Shown here: positions 11,533 through 23,280 of the stretch, in pieces
Layout: each line of letters starts with the position of its first letter
How positions within the stretch are numbered: position 1 is the stretch's first letter
Origin: Asterias rubens
Taxonomy: Eukaryota > Echinodermata > Asteroidea > Forcipulatida > Asteriidae
DNA: 64,000 bases
Assembly (NCBI RefSeq): GCF_902459465.1
Contig: NC_047082.1
Coordinates: forward strand, 10,290,545-10,354,544
Direction of reading: 5' to 3'
Position numbers and translations under genes: made by a program
Notes under the pieces: model-generated
Seen by the model: the letters and a program-made list of their open reading frames with translations, nothing else
Database searches by the model: none
Told to the model about the DNA's origin: nothing

Positions 11533-11767
11533 TCATCGAATCACGTTGGTTCCCCAAGCCTTTCTGTCCCCCATTGCCGACTTAAAATCTGTTGATTCAA
11601 ATCCCGTGTCCATTTTGAGAATGTCAGTATAAGTTAGTGCCGGTCTACCAGGTTTCCTCCTCCCATGCTTAGGGGTCCACCGAACAATATTGGACACTGG
11701 TTCACTTTGCTCCTGTAGCAGTGGCAAGCAAAGCGCATCCTTCTCTGTCTGATTTTTTGCTGAGAGC
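11533..11767 (-). pseudogene. C-terminal relic of a non-LTR retrotransposon polyprotein
   Basis: On the minus strand one frame reads RRMRFACHCYRSK and, after a one-base shift, the next reads EPVSNIVRWTPKHGRRKPGR and ends in DTGF ... AMGDRKAW before a stop. Those wordings are typical of the tail of endonuclease-reverse transcriptase proteins of LINEs in aquatic animals (W-x-P-x-H-G-R-R-x-x-G-R-P; M-x-D-R-x-x-W). Only the last 75 or so residues remain and the frame is broken, so it is a dead 5'-truncated copy. The LINE clade cannot be told from this tail. Confidence 0.7.
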
Positions 11768-11799
11768 TTGGGTAGATTCCATGTAGGACTTTGTTTGTC

Positions 11800-12140
11800 A
11801 TATTTTGACTCCAGTGGATGTTAAGAGCTCGACCACCTGGCCAGTAATTTTAACAATGTGTCAGTAACCCCAATGGATTGACATACCTTCTAGGCCACTA
11901 TGCCACTAGCCTGAGAATTTTAGCAGAGGGCGCTGGTTCAAATCCCACTCTAGTCAGTTTGTCTTTGTTCACCCTAAAATTGATTTATAACTGCCAATTC
12001 ACCTTGTGGTTAGTTTACTTGAAACAATTATTCTCTGTGTAATTTTGTACATTTATGTAATATTTTTACAAATAATGGATGACATTGTGGTAGTTACAAT
12101 GTATAAAGCACAACCTTTGCACATTAAGGTGTTCTGATAA
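11800..12140. other. Intergenic DNA with a SINE-like B box
   Basis: No gene seen. GGTTCAAATCCCACTC near 11936 is a B-box-like remnant of a tRNA-derived repeat. The rest is AT-rich unique-looking sequence. Confidence 0.4.
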
Positions 12141-12142
12141 GT

Positions 12143-12527
12143 TTAAAGGCAGTGGACACTATTGGTGATTGTCAAAGACTAGACTTCACAGTTGGTGTAT
12201 CTCAACATATGCATAAAAAAACAAACCTGTGAAAGTTTGAGCTCAATCAGTCATCGAACTTGCGAGATAATAATGAAAGAAAAACAACCCTTGTCACACA
12301 AAGTTGTGTGCGTTTAGATGGTTGATTTCGAGACCTCAAGTTCTAATTCTGAGGTCTCGAAATCAAATTCGTGGAAAATTACTTCTTTCTCAAAAACTAT
12401 GTCAGTTCAGAGGGAGCCACTTCTTACAATGTTTTAAACCATCAACCTCTCCCCATTACTCGTCACCAAGAAGGTTTTGTGCTAATAATTATTTTGAGTC
12501 ATTACCAATATTGTCTACTGCCTTTAA
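12143..12527. mobile_element. TTAA fold-back element R1, complete copy
   Basis: TTAA at 12143-12146 is followed by AGGCAGTGGACAC; the right end reads CTACTGCCT then TTAA at 12524-12527. Central arms around TTCGAGACCTCAAGTTC and GAGGTCTCGAAATCAAATTC pair with each other. A short open frame inside is chance. Confidence 0.85.
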
Positions 12528-12887
12528 TTCTTTTTGTCAGTTGTGAAGAATACTTGATTACTTGAAGCGTTATATTTTGGTAAATTATTTTCATATTGTT
12601 TTGGTTTTTATTTACTCAAGCATCGTTTGCCGTGCAATTTTGTTGTGTACCTTGTGTTCGTTGCTAATCTGAATGAGAACAAAAGAATGAAAAAACCTGT
12701 GACTGTGTGTGGTTTAGACTAAGTCATTATAAATAGAGAAATGCACTCATCACTGTACATGTAGTCATGTTTGAGGTGGTCAAAAGCTGAAGTATTTTAT
12801 TGCCGATTCACCATGTGCGTGTCCGTACATAAAGTAGTATTACAACAATGTTGTGCACAATGTGATGATAGTAATAATTATCATAGT

Positions 12888-13131
12888 GTGCGTTTGAACA
12901 GCTTCCCTGGGTCAACCCTAATCTGCCCCTGATCTGTTTGAATAGTTTTGACGTCATTCCAGGGGCTCACCCGGGTCAGCCCCAAGTGCCCTGCTTGTGG
13001 AACGGGTCACTTGGGGCTGGCCCGAGGTGCATGACGTCACCAGGAGAGGGTGAGTGATTTGATTAGCTCTTGTCAGGGGCTCTCCCGAATGAGCACCGCG
13101 GAGTCGACACAGGGAAGCTAATCGAACGCAC
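12888..13131. mobile_element. Fold-back element with GTGCGTTCGATTAGC ends
   Basis: Left end GTGCGTTTGAACAGCTTCCC and right end GGGAAGCTAATCGAACGCAC are inverted repeats, and inner arms (CACCCGGGTCAGCCCCAAGT with ACTTGGGGCTGGCCCGAGGT) extend the fold-back. Right-end fragments of the same family lie at 29590-29615 and 47544-47568. Confidence 0.75.
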
Positions 13132-13225
13132 CCATTAAAACCACAACTCCTTCCTCCCTCTAGAAAAATCCAACACCATTGGGTAAACTTGACTCCAAAC
13201 CTGGTATGGTGTACATGTACATGGG

Positions 13226-13510
13226 GTCAATTTCACAAAGAGTTAGGACTAGTCCTAACTTAGGACTAGTCCTAGGAGATATCAAAAACGAATGGCTAGT
13301 CCTAAGTTAGGACGAGTAACTTGTCCTAACTTAGGACTAGTCCTAGGAGATATCAAAAACGAATGGCTAGTCCTAAGTTAGGACGAGTAACTTGTCCTAA
13401 CTTAGGACTAGTCCTAGGAGATATCAAAAACGAATGGCTAGTCCTAAGTTAGGATGAGTAACTTGTCCTAACTTGAGATAAGACTAGTCCTAACTCTTTG
13501 TGAAATCCAC
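13226..13510. mobile_element. TTCACAAAGAGTTA fold-back element with an amplified 71-bp core
   Basis: Terminal arms TTCACAAAGAGTTAGGAC and GTCCTAACTCTTTGTGAAA flank three tandem copies of a 71-bp unit containing TAGGACTAGTCCTAGGAG, ATATCAAAAACGAATGG and CTAGTCCTAAGTTAGGAC; unit starts are at 13261, 13332 and 13403. A related element at 52400-52520 has a single, shorter core. Confidence 0.85.
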
Positions 13511-13552
13511 CCCCGATCCCATACAGGCTTGATACCTCACATTGCATTGGGT

Positions 13553-13572
13553 GCCCCCCCCCCCCCCCCCCC
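13553..13572. repeat. Poly-C tract
   Basis: A run of about 20 C. Similar G or C homopolymer runs occur at 23551-23568, 51614-51634 and 59681-59699; such runs often vary in length and are prone to assembly error. Confidence 0.9.
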
Positions 13573-13909
13573 GGTCATTGCCTTGGTGCCCCTTGACAGT
13601 TTTCATGTTTAAAAACTGTTTCAATAAAAGTCTTTCACAATGCTACTTTATAGTGTTACATTAGACATGACATAGAGAACCTGAAATGTTTTTAGTGAAA
13701 ATAAAATTTATGAGGTATAGAATGTAATTCCAGTGAGAGGTGGGGATTATTTTGTATCAGTTGTGTGGCAACCCTCAGCTCCAAATCCGAGCCCCACCCA
13801 ATATCAGGAGAAACCGCCCTCAAGAAAATGTTGCATAACAAGATTATTTGCAAGTGAAAATTTTAATAATAAAAAAACAGTTAGCTGTAATGTTCAAAGA
13901 GCTCCATTT

Positions 13910-13970
13910 TAAAGGCACTGGACACTAGAGGTAGAATAAAAACTTACTTGGTAACGAGCAGAGCTGTTGT
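13910..13970. mobile_element. TTAA element R1, left-end fragment
   Basis: TTTTAAAGGCACTGGACACT and CTTACTTGGTAACGAGC match the R1 left end, after which similarity stops. Confidence 0.65.
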
Positions 13971-15590
13971 TACACACAGTGAGGTGTCAAGTGGAAACAA
14001 CTTATCTATACAATTAAAAACATGAACTGCTTTTATACACTGCCCTGCTTCAAAACATTGTAAAATCTGCCCCCGACTTTGCATTTAGATAATTTTTTAT
14101 GGCAAATGTGTGAGAGGTAAACCTTTGCAAGAATGTCCCATGGCAACATGTCCTTTTAGGACCTAAATGTAATACTTGGTTGTGTTGAATATGCTGTTTG
14201 TTTATGTTTATGTACAAGTCTCACAGAGTTTGAATAAAACACGTTTGTTTTTAAAACCAGAAATGAAATTTTCACAGAACTAGCAACTTCTTGAATTTAT
14301 ATAACCCGTCTCTTCATTGGTTTATTTTTAGGTGTGTTCACTGCTGATCACATTGCCTCTGTCTTACTCTTTCATGATGTAATGGATTCAATCAGACCAA
14401 TTATTACTGTATAATCATCACCATACACCCAGACTTGGTTTTGTTGTTGATCTTTTGAAACGCCTTGTTTTTATAAGCGCGTCTAAAAAATATCATGTTA
14501 AGCAGAAATGTTGTTTTTCAGAATCATAGATGCCAAGTTATAATATGGGAAAATATCAATTCAGATCATGAAGTAGAAATAGTTCAAATCTTTCTAGGCA
14601 TTTTGGTACTACCGGTTTGTGGCTTCTATGGTCTGTACAAGATTAAAGTTTTCAACACTAGTATTAGGGCAATAGTCTCTCATCACTTTCTAGTGAGTGA
14701 GGCACAGTCCAATAACCATTATTTCCTTTCTTTTCTCATGATTTTTATAGTAGGATGGTCTGTTGAAATGAGCACTTAGCTATCCCAAAGGGATATTATG
14801 CTGCTTGTTTTTCATGGGGAACTCCTTAAAAAAGAGTGATAGAGTTATAAGAACTAGAGGGCGCACTGGTGGTGATGCTTACACAAACGCGAAGTAGACA
14901 CGCGCGCCATTCTGTACGCGCGTTGAATATGAAGTACACATTGGAGTGTGTTTATTGAACGCTCTACGCGATGCTGTTTTGTCGGCTTAGAAAATGGCTG
15001 CATATGCGCATGCCGGGCTGTGTATATATAGGCCAGTACACCCTCAAGTTCTTATACACTACATATCTAACTCTATGGTAAAAGTACTATACTTTTAGGG
15101 TCAGAGTTCATTTTCATGTACTTGTTTTATAGGACTGATATTTCTCTCGTTCGATCTGTTTTTGTGTTAAAATTAAAATCTGCCAGAGCAGTCCTAAAGC
15201 TCATTCTGCTGTGTTGCCATCCTCTTATAACATTTCTGTTATAAGTCGTACAGTATCCAAACTATGCCATGTCCAGAAAAGGCGATAAACGTACATGTAA
15301 CTTAAAATAACAGAAAATGACACATTCTTTGGAATTTATATTTAATTTATTTATAGGGGCAGATTGCCAATTGTCTATTTACACTGTGAACAGAAAGTAA
15401 AAATTGAACATCCCTCCTAAAAAAATGGAAGTATTTGTCCATGCTTTACAAAATACATTATACAGCTTTTACCAATGACCAGTCGTTTGGAAATGTAAAA
15501 ATTGCGCGACTAAAAAATATTTTGCAATGAGGTCATTCGAAAGTTGAAAAACATTCAAGGAATGTACGGTGTTCACTGCACTATATGTTT
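13971..15590. other. Intergenic stretch between RNF144 and RRM2
   Basis: No supported gene. A 94-codon open frame at 14495-14779 has no recognisable domain and no splice context, and I leave it uncalled. It may include RNF144 or RRM2 3' untranslated sequence; the genes converge here. Confidence 0.4.
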
Positions 15591-15877
15591 TTAAAGGAAC
15601 ACGTTGCCTTGGATCGGACGAGTTGGTCTTTGAACAGCGTTTGAGACCGTTTGTTATGAAATGTATATGGTTAGAAAGATGTTTTCAAAGTAGAATATAA
15701 TGATCCACACAAGTATCACAAGTAAAATGAAAACCAGGCAATTTCGAGGCATATTTGTGTAGATCATTGTATTCTACTTTTACAACATCTTTCTAACCAT
15801 ACCGATTTTATAAGAAACGGTTACAGAACGCTTTTCAAAGACCAACTCGACCGATCCAAGGCAACGTTTTCCTTTAA
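15591..15877. mobile_element. TTAA fold-back element R3, near-perfect hairpin
   Basis: Left TTAAAGGAACACGTTGCCTT and right AAGGCAACGTTTTCCTTTAA are inverted repeats, and pairing continues over most of the 287 bp (GGTTAGAAAGATGTTTTCAA against TTACAACATCTTTCTAACCA). TTAA forms both outer ends. Confidence 0.85.
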
Positions 15878-17007
15878 GCACACTCGACATAAGACCTTCA
15901 GGACTGTCTGGTCCCTGGAACAGTTTAACTGTCAAAAAAGATACTTGGGGACAATAACTGTTTGGGATGTCTTTACTTTTCTTAAAAACTGATCACTCTT
16001 AAAAATTTCAGATCAAATCCTACGAGTTAAGCTATAATTTTCTTAAAACTTGAAAAAAAAAAAATCTACTTAAGTCAAGGCACATACGGCATTACCAGTA
16101 CAGAGTACAAATAAAATTATAACTACACAATGTACAATAAATGTTCATAATTATAGAATAGAATAAAACATAGTACATGTACACAGCATTTTGGTCCCTT
16201 TTTGTTCAGTCTGTTTAAATTACCAGTGATAAAATTACTAAAGTGGAATTATTTGACCAAATAGAAACAATCTCTGATTCCATGCGGAATGAAATTTTGT
16301 TCAGCCATGCAACCCCACAATGTAACGGAACAATCTGAAATAATTGAACCATCAACTGGAAATCTATTAAGCTGAATTAAAAACTTGTTAGTCAAAATAA
16401 AAACTGGCAGTGAAAGCTGGTTATGTAATTACTGTTTAGGCAATTTAAAAGTCACAGGATAAATAATGACGGGGAAAAAAAACTTTTTAAATTACAGGTT
16501 AATATTACGGTAAAAGACAAGACAAGACGACGCTCGAATAATACTACTAAACTTTCAAATTCAAATAATAAATACACGTTAAAAAATTCTGTTGTGCTCA
16601 AATAAAAAATTTCCTTCGGTATCTTTAAGAAAATTGCAATTTTATCAAAGCTGCCCTGTATTGGTGAAAACTCAACCTACATTGGCCCATTTAAATCTTG
16701 CAATGTTCTACCTTATTGTGCAGAACTATGGCCAGTTTTGTTCCAAAAAAACCTGCCAATACCCTGGTGATAAAAATATAACGGGGGGGAAGGGGACAGT
16801 AAAAACTCTGATCGTCAACCTTTGGTTTTCCTGGAGAAGAATATCTTAAAACACGTGGTTAAAACTCAATTATAGCACCATGTTCGAGATAACCATTTTC
16901 GTCCATCTTCAGAAGCTTTTTCAATCCAATGTGCGAGCGTGGAGGATCGCACATATAACTTTGAGCGTCGGCCATCCTTATAAAATTGTTCTAGATACTA
17001 GTGCCGT

Positions 17008-20000
17008 TTAGAAATCTGCGTCCAAAGTAAACATGGAGTCCTCTTTGGCGGCCATGACACCCGACTTCTGGTACTCTCCGACTCTCTTCTCGAAGAAGTT
17101 CGTCTTGCCTTCTAGCGAGATGTTCTCCATGAAGTCAAAAGGATTCTCTACATTCCAGACCTAGGGGGAAAACAATAGAGAGAAATTTTTAAAAATTGAT
17201 ACTAATTATACACTGCATTCTCCTGAAGACCACCAGAGTATAGACGGTATTGAATATGACAAGATGGCGTCTGTGCGTACTGCGTGCATGTGCCGTAGAA
17301 ATCAAACCAGGAATGTTGCGTGCTTCGATGATGTTCACGTTTAGATGTGCATACGGCGTGCCCTAAAAGATGACGACTTTTCATAGCAATAAGGGGTTAT
17401 TCAATACAGTCTATACTGTTGGAAATGTTGACTTGTTAACCACCAGTTCTTTGAAAAGCGTTTTTGGAAACTGGTTGGGACTAGTCTGAATGAATTTTGG
17501 ATGTCAACATGTTCATTCATGTCTCCAATCGTAGAACTTGGTTAAACTGTCGGAAATCGGGGGTGCCTTTGCCAATTGGACACCCTGTCTAATATGTCGT
17601 TTACATGACAATTTGAACACCCAGTTTTTAACTTTCCAACTCATTTAGACACCCTTTTACTAAGCTTTGATTGGTTGACAGGCTACCATGTGTGGAGACC
17701 TAATGTTTTTGGCTGGTGCCAAGCAAATTTTTGTCCAGCTAATTTATGTTCAGAAGTTACATTTTGAAGCACTTTGCAACTAAAGGATTTCTGATTAGAA
17801 CTTGAGCCTCATGGTTCTTGGAAACTCACCTTGGTGCATTTCAGTTCAAGGAGTAGTCTGTCGGCAACAAACTCGATGTATTGCTTCATTAGTTTAGCGT
17901 TCATTCCGATGAGGGAGCACGGGAGGGCGTCCGTAAGGAACTCCTGCTCAATCTTGACTGCCTCCGCGATGATCGACTTGATACGCTCCTCCGAGGGTTT
18001 GTGGACGAGATGGTTGAACATCAGACAAGCAAAGTCGCAGTGGAGACCCTGCGAAGTTTTGACAATGATACTTTTGTTAATAATGGAATTTTTGTATCAA
18101 GATGAAAACAGCGTCTTAGTTATGGACCAGACTCTTGGGGATTTTATTTAACAACTTGAGGCACTGAGTATTACGAGTGAGAGTTAAGGCTTCGTGAAGT
18201 CTCAAACCAGGATCTAAATCATGAAAATACAAGGGACGTATGTTGAAACGATGGCGTTTCCACCTTTTGGTAACCACACTCAGGTAAAGATTTCAAGCTT
18301 TTGGAATGGTATCCTTGACAGAACAAGACTTGTTTATCACCAGGAGAAAATAACAGCATTTCTTTTAAGAAGGCAAAAGGACTGAATTCAAATACAAGTC
18401 CAAAATGTCTCACTCCTGGGGTGTACAGTGCTTTTACGTGTCAGCAACACAAACACCACCTTCGTTAGAGTAAAAATCTTGCTGACTCAGCAAGTGGAAT
18501 GGCCAGCTCATTGTTTTCAAAACAACCAAGTGTTCAATTACGAGAGTCAAAACTTATAACCATTTTGAAGCTCAACGAGTACACCTACCTCATCTCTGCT
18601 GATGAGCTCATTAGAGAACGTCAATCCAGGCATGAGACCCCTTTTCTTCAACCAGAATATCGACGCAAACGACCCAGAGAAGAAGATGCCTTCCACAGCG
18701 GCGAAAGCCACGACTCTCTCGCCGTACGTGGTCGTGTCGGATCCGATCCAGTTCAAAGCCCAGTCGGCCTTCTGCTTGACACAGGGTAACGTCTCGATGG
18801 CATTGAAGAGGAATTCCCTGGTGGGAGGAAAAATCAAAAGGGAAAACTTCAAAAAATTGTCTCGTTGAGTTCCATCTTGAAAGACATTTGAACTACTATT
18901 ATTTCTTTCCTAAAAACCTTTGTAATTTGAAATTGGCATATTACTTGGCAATGCAATAATAGTTTGGACAGATTTCTTAACTGTTGTTTACAGAAGTTTA
19001 ACTTGCTGATAGGATAGACTCTTACCCTTGTGAAGAAATTTTTTTTGAAAAAAACAACATGGAATTTAAAGAGGGATGTTTCACATAGACTTCAAGATTG
19101 TCCAACGGGTGTGCCCTTTGCAAAATTAAATTGGCCTTGCCCCCTCGAAGATTCCAGGCCTGAACATTCAAACTTTTTTTGGTCAAAGCTTGCGACTCTC
19201 CCACTTGCTTTTTTTTCACACCAACCTTTTTTCTGGGTCTTTGACGTATGTATCTATGAGTAGACTGTACATCTCTGAGTGGATATTCTCGATGGCAATC
19301 TGAAAGCCATAGAAGCATCGAGCCTCCGGGATCTGTACTTCCTGACTGAACCTCTCGACCAGGTTCTCGTTGACGATGCCGTCGCTGGCCGCGAAGAAAG
19401 CCAAGACGTGGGAGATGAAGTGCTTCTCATCAGGCTTCAGCTTATCCTCCCAGTCTGGTTTATCCTTAGAGAGATCCACTTCCTCTACAGTCCAGAAGGA
19501 AGCTTCAGCTTTCTTGTACATAGCCCAAATGTCCTGATTCAAGGAAATAAATAAGGAATTAGTAGCCAATGAATAAGGAATTAGTAGCCAATAAATAAGG
19601 AATTAGTAGCCAATAAATAAGGAATTACAGTCGACTCCCGTTATTACGAGCTCGCATGTTACGAGGTTCCGGTTGATACGAGGTTTTTTGCCGGTCCCGA
19701 ACGGCCCCATGCGTGTTTCAATGCATTAAAATACTGATTATACGAGCACGGTAGTAGCGAGAACACGGTTATAACGAGGTAATTTGGGAGACCCATTACG
19801 AGCAAAACATTGTTTAAAACCCTTCTATAACGAGAACAATTCAAAAACCAACAAAGGAAATACCTGTACAGCTGGTAAAGTCAATATGTGGCTTTTAAGA
19901 CATACAATAGAGGTGTTAAGTGGACGCTACCGCTAGCAACACTAATCCGAAATCGGGAGTCACGAGTCAGCAAGCAAGGTTGTTAATTCCAAACTCCGGA

Positions 20001-22959
20001 CAATGGTGGTATTAGGAGGTTTGCATGGTTCAAACATTGGAGAAATCTTAAGAAAAGATACTGATCCACTGAGTTTATAAGCGCATTATAAATTTTCAGA
20101 AGAAAAAAAACACCCGCAACTTACAATCAAAACTAGTTGCGTGATCAATATTATTGAATGCAAAAGCAAGATTTTACCTGGTATCCCACATTGGCAATGA
20201 ACCATCCAACATGACACAGTGTTTACCAATGAAAATCAAGATTCTATTTTTTGTTGCTGCGACGAGTGTATTGCACATGCACACACATGCACAGAACATC
20301 TTCCCTGGTATCTCGCGTTAGCAATGAACCTTCTATTATTACACTAGTGGATAATTACCAATGAAAATCCAGCTTTTATTTTATTCACTGAAAATGTTCA
20401 GTGTGTGCAGTATGCATTGCAGCAGTAAGATTTCCCCTGGTGTCTCGCAGCAGCAATGAACCATCCAGCGTTAAACAGGTGGTTACCAATGAAAACCAAG
20501 ACTCTATTTATTGCATTGGCAATAAACTGCCTGCGACCAAAGTTTTGTAAGAGAAACTTCCCAAAACATGAACGCAAGTTAAAATCTTACACTTTTTATC
20601 AATCTTGTAAAATGTAAATTGATTTTAAAATTGAATTTAAGACTAAACCAACTTAGTTAAAACAGTTTTATAATCCCCTCGTTGTGCTTGTTTGTGCAGT
20701 ACATCGCACATAATGTACTACTCTATGCACACAGTAGTATAGTCAAGTGCAGCTCTGCCATGCATCTGTGTGTACACACGTGCGGCCATTATGTCTTGTA
20801 TATGCAAGTACATGTACACGTGTTGTGTGCATGCACAATGATGACGTATGTATCTCGTTATAACGCCAACGGGAGTCGACTGTAGTAGCCAACTACTAGC
20901 ACAATTGCCTAGATCCGACTCTGTTCATATCAATAAATCTCCTTGCAATTTACACACACTTGCCCCTATGTTACGTATTTGTAACTCTGGATTTCCGCAT
21001 GAGCAGGCAACCACCACTCTTACTCACATCAATACATGTGACATGGTATTTTGTCCTATAAATGTAGTGCTCCGGTTTTTTTTAGCAGTAAGCATAAATT
21101 TTAGCTAAGCAGCTCTTCGGACTTGGGTCCAAATGTTGATGAGATTTTATTCTTACCTGGTACTGGATTGGGAAGATGACGAACCTATGAGGGTTATCTC
21201 GTAGGAGCGGCTCATCTTGTATAAGTTGCTGTTGTTCTTTCTGAAATCGCTGTAAAAAAACAAAAACAAGAGAACATGTTTTATTGTATTGCAAAAGTTT
21301 ATGAATTTTGATGGAGAAAACATTTTAAAATTTAGTTAGATTTAACTCGAGCACATTTTTGTTGCCATTTTGCAGTGATAAACCACACTTTTTTCTTGGG
21401 CAATTTAGTTTATCAGGTTTAAAATTTAATTTTGATTTGACTCACAATTTTTCTTTTTCTTGGATTTTGTCTCGTGTTCTGTTTTTTTTTTTACTTATTT
21501 TACTTATTTATTTATTCATTTTTTTTTTATGGCGGGGCGGTTAAAACTTACCTTTACATCTTCCTTCATTTGTTCTTCTGGTGTTAATTCTTTCTTTGTT
21601 TCTACTTTCTTTGGTTTAGTTGTTGTGGGAATAATATTCTGTGGGGAAAAAACCAATTATGAATTAATCATAAATCAATTTAAAACGATTTGAAGAATTC
21701 AAATTGGAAATCTTGGGGCGAAAATAAGAGCAAAATATTTGTGTTGCTTGATTTTGGCAAAGTGAAAGTGCCTCTTTAATCCGACGTCACTTGGCACATT
21801 GACATTTACTTCAATTTAAGATGCCACATTAGTATCATTAAATTATATGGTCTGTGTATGCAAAGTTTCATCAATTTCAGCAGGGGTTGTTTGATCATGG
21901 CACGAAAGAAAAGTGGCAATAAATCTGTGCACATTCTGAGATTTGAAATGAACTTTTAAATTAAAATAATGATCATGTCCATGACTCACTGCGGGGGAAA
22001 ACACAGATCAAAATAAAGGCTTTTTTTAACTAAACAAGAGTTAGACTTAGTTTAGAGTGCCTTGCTTATTTGCTTGGGAATTTATGACAATAAAACAAAG
22101 AAAGAAAACCTTTCTGACTCAATCAACCTGCTGATCAAGCATAATGACTGGACAGTTTACATGATTTTTGCCTTTAGTTAGTTAGCATTATGTTATGTTT
22201 AGAAACTCGTATCGTAGTCATGCAATCTTCTTGGCAAGGGAAGGCAGGAAACCGATTTGCAATTTACTACGCTTCATTGATTATAACCTGATAACAACAT
22301 CTTGAACATCAGTCTTTGCGCCTGCTAGATAATCCTTCTGAATATTCATCTCTTTTGTCCGGGCGAAACCAGACAATACGCAATCGATCTCCCGCCATTG
22401 TCCACACAGCGCGCCAAGCCCAACGACTTTGTTAGGTAAACAACCGATCAGCTGTTACACAAGCATTTAACGATGCCAACGGAAAAGTTACCTAACCCAA
22501 ACTTCCCAAAGGAGGACGGTCAAAGAAATACTTTGAATTAGTTGTCGGTTGTCGTACTCACCTTTTTTAGGTTTGTTGAGTCCCCAAGAGCTGGTCTCGA
22601 TTTCAATCCATTTGGCGGCTGTAGAAACACGAAAAACAAGAAATATAAACATGATAAAGAGTTAATTGATGGTGAAATTGTCCGTCCAACATGTCCAAAA
22701 AGGTTTCTTCAAAATCGGGCATAAAAAGGCACAAGCAACACTCGGCAAATCTTGCCTGATTTTGCTTTTATACTCGCCACTTTAACTTTAAGTGTTCATA
22801 CACAGTATTTATTTGAAGTGAGCTGAAAGGAACAAATGAGACCGACTGAAAGTCTCAAAAGTTTTGAAAACTTACCTGGTTTTCTTGGTCGTTGACTCTC
22901 AAGTTTTGTAAATTCTTTGCGAGGTTTTTAGTTGATTCCGGTGAGTGTGCAGACAACAT
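17008..22959 (-). CDS. RRM2: Ribonucleoside-diphosphate reductase small subunit R2
   Basis: Complete on the minus strand, eight coding exons: 22876-22959 (ATG), 22562-22618, 21552-21638, 21157-21249, 19226-19533, 18589-18817, 17830-18048, 17008-17160 (stop). Phases join to give 409 residues against 389 in human RRM2; the core runs at a constant +20 offset. The protein holds the di-iron centre and stable tyrosyl radical that the large subunit uses to reduce ribonucleotides to deoxyribonucleotides in the cytosol. Iron ligands are visible as Asp158 (SDGIVNEN), Glu189 and His192 (ENIHSEMY), Glu252 (FAAVEGIFF), Glu286 and His289 (DEGLHCDF); radical Tyr196 is in ENIHSEMY. The C-terminal large-subunit-binding tail FTLDADF is intact. 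The N-terminal position of the vertebrate KEN degron reads QEN. The two longest introns carry a pogo-like element and tandem repeats. Confidence 0.97.
19549..19627. repeat. 22-bp tandem repeat in an RRM2 intron
   Basis: Unit ATAAGGAATTAGTAGCCAAT plus two bases; AAGGAATTA starts at 19553, 19575, 19597 and 19619. The fourth copy is cut at TA by the pogo-like element and resumes at 20883 as TAGTAGCCAAC. Confidence 0.9.
19628..20882. mobile_element. Non-autonomous pogo/Tigger-like DNA transposon
   Basis: Ends CAGTCGACTCCCGTT and AACGGGAGTCGACTG are perfect 15-bp inverted repeats flanked by TA (19626-19627 and 20883-20884). The left region repeats an ACGAG motif many times (TTATTACGAG, GTTACGAG, TGATACGAG, TTATACGAG, TATAACGAG), and the right end holds CGTTATAACG, which resembles sub-terminal repeats of the pogo/Tigger group. 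No transposase frame remains in its 1,255 bp. It sits in an RRM2 intron. Confidence 0.8.
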
Positions 22960-23280
22960 ATTGACGGATAAAATATTGACAGGCAAAAGAAAATGAACTA
23001 AACTGACACTTGTGCAAGATTTTTCTAAATGGGGGTTGTGTAAATGACACTAAAACTAGTGAGGTTTTGGAGAAGTTACCGGGGCGGGAGCAGCAACAAG
23101 AATGAAATAATTTGGTGGGAAATTGCCGGTCCAAAATCGAGATTCGCGCCACACTATTGTCAATCTATAGACCACACTCCTGCAGCCAACTGATTGGTCC
23201 ACATATCATGCTTGGGGAAGAGACTTGTTGATTGGCTGCCCCTTAAAAGGGCTTGGGCTGATATATGCTCCAATTGGGGG
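22960..23280 (-). promoter_or_regulatory. Probable RRM2 promoter with CCAAT boxes and an E2F-like site
   Basis: Immediately upstream of the RRM2 start (minus strand). ATTGG (CCAAT on the transcribed orientation) occurs at 23193-23197, 23231-23235 and 23273-23277, and GATTCGCGCC at 23141-23150 resembles an E2F site. Clustered CCAAT boxes drive S-phase transcription of R2 genes in vertebrates. The transcription start is not known. Confidence 0.45.

Noticed and set aside
14495-14779. 94-codon open frame between RNF144 and RRM2
   Set aside because: No recognisable domain, AT-rich, no splice or promoter context. Chance frame in a convergent intergenic region.
18499-18868. Plus-strand frames of 88-96 codons
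   Set aside because: They lie antisense to an RRM2 exon whose conserved residues explain the open frame.
19022-19318. Minus-strand frame extending past the RRM2 exon at 19226
   Set aside because: Beyond the donor at 19225 it reads intron; the conserved join to the next exon fixes the splice.
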